Origin: Rickettsiales bacterium
GTDB lineage: Bacteria; Pseudomonadota; Alphaproteobacteria; Rs-D84
Assembly: GCA_031278055.1 (NCBI GenBank)
Contig: JAITLD010000045.1
Location: forward strand, 1-7,962
Reading direction: 5' to 3'
Length of the DNA stretch: 7,962 nt
The notes beneath the pieces are model-generated. The model made no database searches. It saw nothing but the letters and a program-made list of their open reading frames with translations, and had not been told where the DNA came from. Position 1 is the stretch's first letter. Every line of letters starts with the position of its first letter. The translations under genes were made by a program, and so were the position numbers. Shown one piece after another: positions 4,371 through 7,962 of this stretch.

Positions 4371-5663
4371 ATGAAGAAATTTTTGTTTTTGCTTGTCCTT
4401 TTGGGCTGCGTCCAGCAGAGGGGCGCCGAAGTCGATACGATTCAGGTTATCGAAAATTTTGTCGTGGACGAGCATTCGGTTCCCATTTATCCGAGGAAAG
4501 CCGCGCTGACAACCGACACGGCGCGCCGCTTTTCTTTGGAGTTGCCGAAAAGGTGTCGCGTGGATTGGAATAATCAAAATGTTCTCTCGGTGCTGCCGGA
4601 AGAGGCCATAGAAATGATACGTTTGGATTCCGGCGATAAATTGCCTCCGTTCAATGTCAGCGATTATAAATTCGAGAAAAAAACGATATCCGAAGCATTG
4701 ACGACGTTATTGGACGGAACAAAAATCAAAATCGTAGAAGACCAGGAGATTCCCGATAAAATCTCGGGCGAAATAAAATCCGGTTCTCTCGCGGTTGCGA
4801 CCGAATTGCTTGCGAAAATGGTGCGCAGTTATTATTACTATGATGACGACGCCAAGGAATTGCATTTGACCAACAACGCGAGATGGCTGATCAAAATGCC
4901 AAAGAACGAGATGGTCGTGATGGCGTTGATTGACGCGCTACATGGCGCCGAATTGCGCAACATGGTGATAAATTGGGAAGACAAGACATTATTGTTCGAC
5001 GGAAATTACCAGACTGAAAAAGAAGCGCGTTCCGTAATTAACGATATCGGTTCGCGAAATTTTCTGATTGCCTATGACATGGACGTATACCGCGTTTATC
5101 CGCGGACGGAAAATCCGATTGTGTGGATGAACATGCTGCCCGCGTTCGGCGATAAGAATGTGAAAATGTCGATTCCGGGCGTCGTCGGTCGCGCGCTTGT
5201 CGTGTCGCCCGAAATCAACACAAAGACGTTGCAGGAATTTCTTGGGCAACAATCGAATGTTGTTTTGATTTCCGAGGGCTCGTTTGTAATACCTAATGGC
5301 TGGTCGTCCAGGTTCGACATCGGGCAATGCACGAAAGAGGAACGATTGGAAACGGACCTGATTGTCGGGGCGCGGGGAAAATACGGGGATTATTCCGGAA
5401 AGAAAAAAGTCGATTCCAAAATCGTCCTCAGAACGCATCAGGGGGAGGTCGCGAACTTCAATATTCCTGCGAATCTGGGCGATAATGTGGTTATTATAGG
5501 AATTCCGACCCACACATTCGTTCAAGACCCGGAAACGACGATTTCCCCGTTTGCGGAACTTGTCGTTTTCATCAGCCCGAAAGTCATATCGGTTATTCCC
5601 GGCGAAGACGACGACGGGGCGCCTCTTTCCGGCGACGACCTGCGCGAATATTTGGAAGAATGA
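4371..5663 (+). CDS. Compact secretin-like outer-membrane lipoprotein (PilN/BfpB-like)
   Basis: A 430-residue precursor with a lipoprotein signal MKKFLFLLVLLGC (lipidated Cys13). Residues about 93-168 resemble the secretin and TonB short N-terminal (STN) domain: FNVSDYKFEKKTISEALTTL, then IPDKISGEI and a helix followed by DDAKELHL. Residues about 179-245 form a second alpha/beta module. Residues about 265-405 resemble a secretin core: LQEFLGQQSNVVLISEGSFVIPNGWSSRFDIG (288-319) recalls the 'G.v.vis.p.v.t.nn..a.i.vG' block, VDSKIVLRTHQGEVANFNIP (347-366) recalls the late beta strands, and TISPFAELVVFISPKVI (390-406) the closing motif. An acidic tail (411-430) follows. Lipidated secretins occur in type IVb pili (PilN, BfpB), which fits, but this protein is short (usual length about 500 or more) and no pilus genes are nearby. 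It could also be a non-pore relative. AAGGA lies 7 bases before the ATG. Confidence 0.6.
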   Translation: MKKFLFLLVLLGCVQQRGAEVDTIQVIENFVVDEHSVPIYPRKAALTTDTARRFSLELPKRCRVDWNNQNVLSVLPEEAIEMIRLDSGDKLPPFNVSDYKFEKKTISEALTTLLDGTKIKIVEDQEIPDKISGEIKSGSLAVATELLAKMVRSYYYYDDDAKELHLTNNARWLIKMPKNEMVVMALIDALHGAELRNMVINWEDKTLLFDGNYQTEKEARSVINDIGSRNFLIAYDMDVYRVYPRTENPIVWMNMLPAFGDKNVKMSIPGVVGRALVVSPEINTKTLQEFLGQQSNVVLISEGSFVIPNGWSSRFDIGQCTKEERLETDLIVGARGKYGDYSGKKKVDSKIVLRTHQGEVANFNIPANLGDNVVIIGIPTHTFVQDPETTISPFAELVVFISPKVISVIPGEDDDGAPLSGDDLREYLEE

Positions 5664-5698
5664 TGGCGGCGGAATTTTGAAAGGATTGGGATTAAAAA
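5664..5698 (+). other. Short gap between secretin-like gene and lolC
   Basis: These 35 bases contain no hairpin or promoter that I can see. AAGGA (5681-5685) is the best ribosome site for lolC, though its 13-base spacing is long. Read-through from the upstream gene is likely. Confidence 0.5.
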
Positions 5699-6952
5699 AT
5701 GTTTAGCAAACTCGAAAGAAAAGTTGCATTTCGGTTTATGCGCGCGAAAAAGCGCGGGTTCGGCTCTGTGATATCGTGGGTGTCTCTGCTCGGGATAACG
5801 CTCGGCGTTATGACGCTGGTCGTCGTGATGGCGGTGATGTCCGGATTTCACAATACTCTTCTTTCCAGAATAATCGGAATGAACGGACATATCGTCATTT
5901 ATCACCAAGACGGCGCGATAAAAGAATTTGATTATCTGATAAAAAAAATCGGTAATGACAGACGTATTTCCAATGCGGCGACAGGAATTGTTCCGGTTGC
6001 GGAGGGGCAGGTCATGGCGTCGTTCGGCGGTCGCAATTCCGGCGCGATGGTTCGTGGAATCCGCATGTCTGATTTGGCGAAAAAAATAGATAGCGGGACG
6101 AGGATTTACGGCGATGCGCTCGATAGGGTCGGGGACGGCGCGGTTGTGATGGGCGCGTCCTTGTCGCGGAATCTGCGTCTGACAATCGGCGATAATGTTT
6201 CCTTGGTTTCGGCAAACGGCGGGACGCCGACCGCATTCGGGACAATGCCGCGGATAATGTCATACAAAGTTTCCTCCACGTTCTTTATGGGAATGCACGA
6301 ATATGACAACGGTTTTATATTCATGCCGCTTTCGTCGGCACAAAAATATCTGAATATTCCGGACGCCGCGACGCATGTCGATATATTTCTTCGCGACGCG
6401 AATCAAACAGACGCCGTAAAAAAAATTCTGAATGAAACTTTGCCGGACGGGTTCATCGTGCGCGACTGGAAAGAATTAAATCGCGGGTTCGTCGGCGCTC
6501 TGCAAGTCGAGACGAATGTGATGTTTTTGATTTTGATGTTGATAATAATCGTCGCCGCGTTCAACATAGTTTCGTCTTTGGTCATGCTGGTAAAAGACAA
6601 AAGCCGCGACATCGCGATTTTCCGGACTTTTGGCGTATCGCGAAAATCCATGATGAAAATATTTGTTCTGGCGGGGACGTCTATCGGAATCATCGGGGCG
6701 GCCGTCGGCGCAGGATTGGGCGTTTTGGTTGCGCATTACATAGAGCCGATACGGCATTTTTTCCAATGGCTGACAGGGCGCGACTTGTTTCCGGCGGAAA
6801 TGTATTATTTATCGGAATTACCGGCGGATATAGACGCAATGTCGGTTTTGGGTATTGCATTTGTCGCGATTGTTTTATCATTTTTGGCGACATTATATCC
6901 GGCGTGGAAGGCTGCGAAAACCGACCCTGTGGAGGTATTGAGGTATGAGTAG
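5699..6952 (+). CDS. lolC: Lipoprotein-releasing ABC transporter permease LolC/LolE (possibly LolF-type)
   Basis: A 417-residue inner-membrane permease of the Lol system, which extracts mature lipoproteins from the inner membrane and hands them to LolA. The length and layout are those of the LolC/E family: an N-terminal amphipathic start FSKLERKVAFRFMRAKKRGF, membrane segment 1 (about 23-48, with ITLGVMTLVVVMAVMSGF), a large periplasmic domain (about 49-270) and three more segments (about 273-297, 318-347, 381-402). Typical motifs are KSRDIAIFRTFGVS (301-314), the cytoplasmic coupling loop, and the ending YPAWKAAKTDPVEVLRYE (400-417). The stretch TPTAFGTMPR (176-185) falls where LolC carries the LolA-binding hook. 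The start is supported by alignment of the first residues with the family. Only one permease gene is present beside lolD, so it may work as a homodimer like LolF, unless a second permease is encoded elsewhere. It overlaps lolD by 8 bases. Confidence 0.92.
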   Translation: MFSKLERKVAFRFMRAKKRGFGSVISWVSLLGITLGVMTLVVVMAVMSGFHNTLLSRIIGMNGHIVIYHQDGAIKEFDYLIKKIGNDRRISNAATGIVPVAEGQVMASFGGRNSGAMVRGIRMSDLAKKIDSGTRIYGDALDRVGDGAVVMGASLSRNLRLTIGDNVSLVSANGGTPTAFGTMPRIMSYKVSSTFFMGMHEYDNGFIFMPLSSAQKYLNIPDAATHVDIFLRDANQTDAVKKILNETLPDGFIVRDWKELNRGFVGALQVETNVMFLILMLIIIVAAFNIVSSLVMLVKDKSRDIAIFRTFGVSRKSMMKIFVLAGTSIGIIGAAVGAGLGVLVAHYIEPIRHFFQWLTGRDLFPAEMYYLSELPADIDAMSVLGIAFVAIVLSFLATLYPAWKAAKTDPVEVLRYE

Positions 6953-7658
6953 CATATTAAAAGCATTGTCGAAAATACCGAACGGTCGGCCCGTTCTGTC
7001 GGCGCGCGACATTGGAAAAACATTTATCGACGGCAATGGCCAGCCCCTGGTGATTTTGTCGGGGGGCGGGTTTGACTTGCGGCGCGGCGAGATTGTCGCG
7101 CTGGTCGGGCCATCCGGATGCGGAAAGTCGACATTATTGCAATGCGTGGGGTTATTGGACCGTCCGACGCGCGGCCAGATTATCATCGCGGGCGTTCCCG
7201 CGCATAAATTATCAGACGAGCAAAGAACTCTTATGCGGCGCAATAAAATCGGATTTGTATATCAAAGGAACAATTTATTATCTGATTTTACCGCATTGGA
7301 GAATGTGGTTATGCCAGTATTGGCGGCAGGAGCGAACGAGAATGACGCGATTATCCGCGCGAGAAAATTATTAAAATCCGCGAATGTTTTACATCGATCG
7401 AATCATTTGCCTGCGGAATTATCCGGCGGCGAGCAGCAGAGGGTTGCGGTCGCGCGGGCTTTGGCGAACGAGCCGGATATAATTCTGGCGGACGAGCCGA
7501 CGGGGTCTCTTGACCCCGCGAACGCGAAAGTTGTTTTCAATTTGCTGTTTGACATCGTCAGGAAATCGAACACAGCAATGCTGTTCGTGACGCATGATAT
7601 GGATTTGGCTGGTCGCGCCGACCGCACGATTACGATAAAAAAGGGACGAGTGGGATAG
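6945..7658 (+). CDS. lolD: Lipoprotein-releasing system ATP-binding protein LolD
   Basis: A 237-residue ABC ATPase that powers the Lol permease. Motifs in order: Walker A GPSGCGKST (55-63), Q-loop Q107 in GFVYQRNNLL, signature LSGGEQQRVAVARAL (159-173), Walker B IILADEPTGSLD (179-190) with catalytic E184, and H-loop H217 in LFVTHD. Spacing, the ENVVMPVL segment (119-126) and total length fit LolD rather than MacB or FtsE. The ATG lies inside the end of the permease gene (8-base overlap), with GGAGG (6931-6935) 9 bases upstream, so the two subunits are translationally coupled. The N-terminus runs about 15 residues before the first strand, slightly long. The gene is complete and ends in TAG, after which the repeat mosaic begins at once. 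No motif is missing, so an active ATPase is expected. Confidence 0.95.
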   Translation: MSSILKALSKIPNGRPVLSARDIGKTFIDGNGQPLVILSGGGFDLRRGEIVALVGPSGCGKSTLLQCVGLLDRPTRGQIIIAGVPAHKLSDEQRTLMRRNKIGFVYQRNNLLSDFTALENVVMPVLAAGANENDAIIRARKLLKSANVLHRSNHLPAELSGGEQQRVAVARALANEPDIILADEPTGSLDPANAKVVFNLLFDIVRKSNTAMLFVTHDMDLAGRADRTITIKKGRVG

Positions 7659-7709
7659 TTTGAGTTCAGAGTTTTTTGTCAGTTTCTATGTTTCAATAAA
7701 ATAGACCCT

Positions 7710-7729
7710 ATTCCCGCCTACGCGGGAAT
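7710..7729. repeat. 20-bp palindrome, copy D (core CTAC)
   Basis: The arms are ATTCCCGC/GCGGGAAT and the core is the same variant as copy C. It lies about 50 bases beyond the lolD stop, a distance similar to that of copy C from the ftsA-rpe stop. Confidence 0.8.
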
Positions 7730-7814
7730 GACAAAACCCTGATGGGTTTTGTAAAAAAGTGTATGGAACAAAACTGGGTAGCATTTTTTTTGACAAACAA
7801 CAAAGTTGTTTGTC

Positions 7815-7834
7815 ATTCCCGCGCAGGCGGGAAT
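7815..7834. repeat. 20-bp palindrome, copy E (core GCAG)
   Basis: This is identical to copy B and is the far end of the 133-base element. Confidence 0.8.
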
Positions 7835-7962
7835 AGGGCTTGAGAGTTCAGAGTTACGAGTGCAGAGTTATGAGTTCTTGAATTAATAATTATAAATCAA
7901 TTAAGCACTGCAATTCTGAACTCTCTTGTCAGTTTCCATGTTTTAATAAAATAGACCCTATT

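Larger units (their letters stand above)
7706..7838. repeat. 133-bp MITE-like element, inverted homologue of 109-242
   Basis: Terminal inverted repeats of 30 bases (7706-7735 and 7809-7838) have one mismatch. Internal hairpins lie at 7731-7752 (9-base perfect stem, loop TGAT) and 7791-7815 (11-base perfect stem). Its reverse complement aligns along its whole length with 109-242. Most differences fall between the two hairpins, while the ends and stems are kept. In the hairpin at 7731-7752 the stem is perfect where the left copy has one mismatch. Confidence 0.7.
7659..7962. repeat. Right intergenic mosaic of palindromic repeats (inverse of the left array)
   Basis: No gene is visible here. Read on the minus strand, the array reproduces much of the module order of 1-356: an AT-rich module with GAATTGCAGTGCTTAATTGA, then the 133-base element, then a short piece with CTCTGAACTC beside the gene. 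Full 20-base palindromes sit at 7710-7729 and 7815-7834, and the window ends three bases into what looks like another (ATT, 7960-7962). Bases 7676-7712 recur at 7926-7962 with two mismatches, a second module type (ending AATAAAATAGACCCTATT) not seen at the left end. Bases 7842-7852 and 7915-7925 are complementary and could close a hairpin around the AT-rich module. Nothing looks like a U-tract terminator for lolD. Confidence 0.85.

Noticed and set aside
4989..5525. 178-codon minus-strand frame opposite the secretin-like gene
   Set aside because: It is antisense to a gene with a signal peptide and family motifs. Its translation is rich in Arg, His and Asn with no recognisable domain.

Overview
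The window reads as a piece of a Gram-negative, probably alphaproteobacterial, chromosome of moderate GC content. The evidence is an alphaproteobacterial-style FtsQ ending, an ftsQ-ftsA gene order, a single LolC/E-type permease followed by lolD, and two small lipoproteins. The short proteins, divergent active sites and mosaics of intergenic palindromic repeats would fit a small-genome or host-associated lineage, but that is inference; nothing in the window fixes the species. The standard genetic code applies: TAA, TAG and TGA are all used as stops and Trp is TGG.

Layout. Bases 1-356 are a mosaic of nested palindromic repeats with no gene. A leftward cluster follows (minus strand, read from right to left): a small lipoprotein (3915-3541), a shortened GT4-like glycosyltransferase (3551-2706), FtsQ (2701-2066) and a 568-residue protein (2063-357) in which an FtsA-like actin-fold domain is fused in frame to an almost complete ribulose-phosphate 3-epimerase domain. 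All spacings are overlaps or gaps of 2-4 bases, so this looks like one transcription unit. A divergent intergenic region (3916-4076) carries two overlapping sigma70-type promoters. The rightward cluster is a 96-residue protein of unknown function (4077-4367), a compact secretin-like lipoprotein (4371-5663), the LolC/E permease (5699-6952) and the LolD ATPase (6945-7658). The window closes with a second repeat mosaic (7659-7962), which is largely the inverse of the first.

How the genes fit together. The theme is the cell envelope. FtsQ and the FtsA-like domain belong to the divisome. The two lipoproteins and the secretin-like lipoprotein are plausible cargo of the Lol exporter encoded beside them. 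The most unusual object is the FtsA-Rpe fusion, which joins a divisome-type domain to a central carbon metabolism enzyme that keeps its catalytic residues. ftsZ, the usual gene after ftsA, is absent; the repeat mosaic begins directly after the stop codon instead. The same 15-base sequence starts the repeat mosaic at the stop codon of both outward-facing operons, so the whole gene block is framed by inverted repeat arrays resembling the neisserial intergenic mosaic elements in design.
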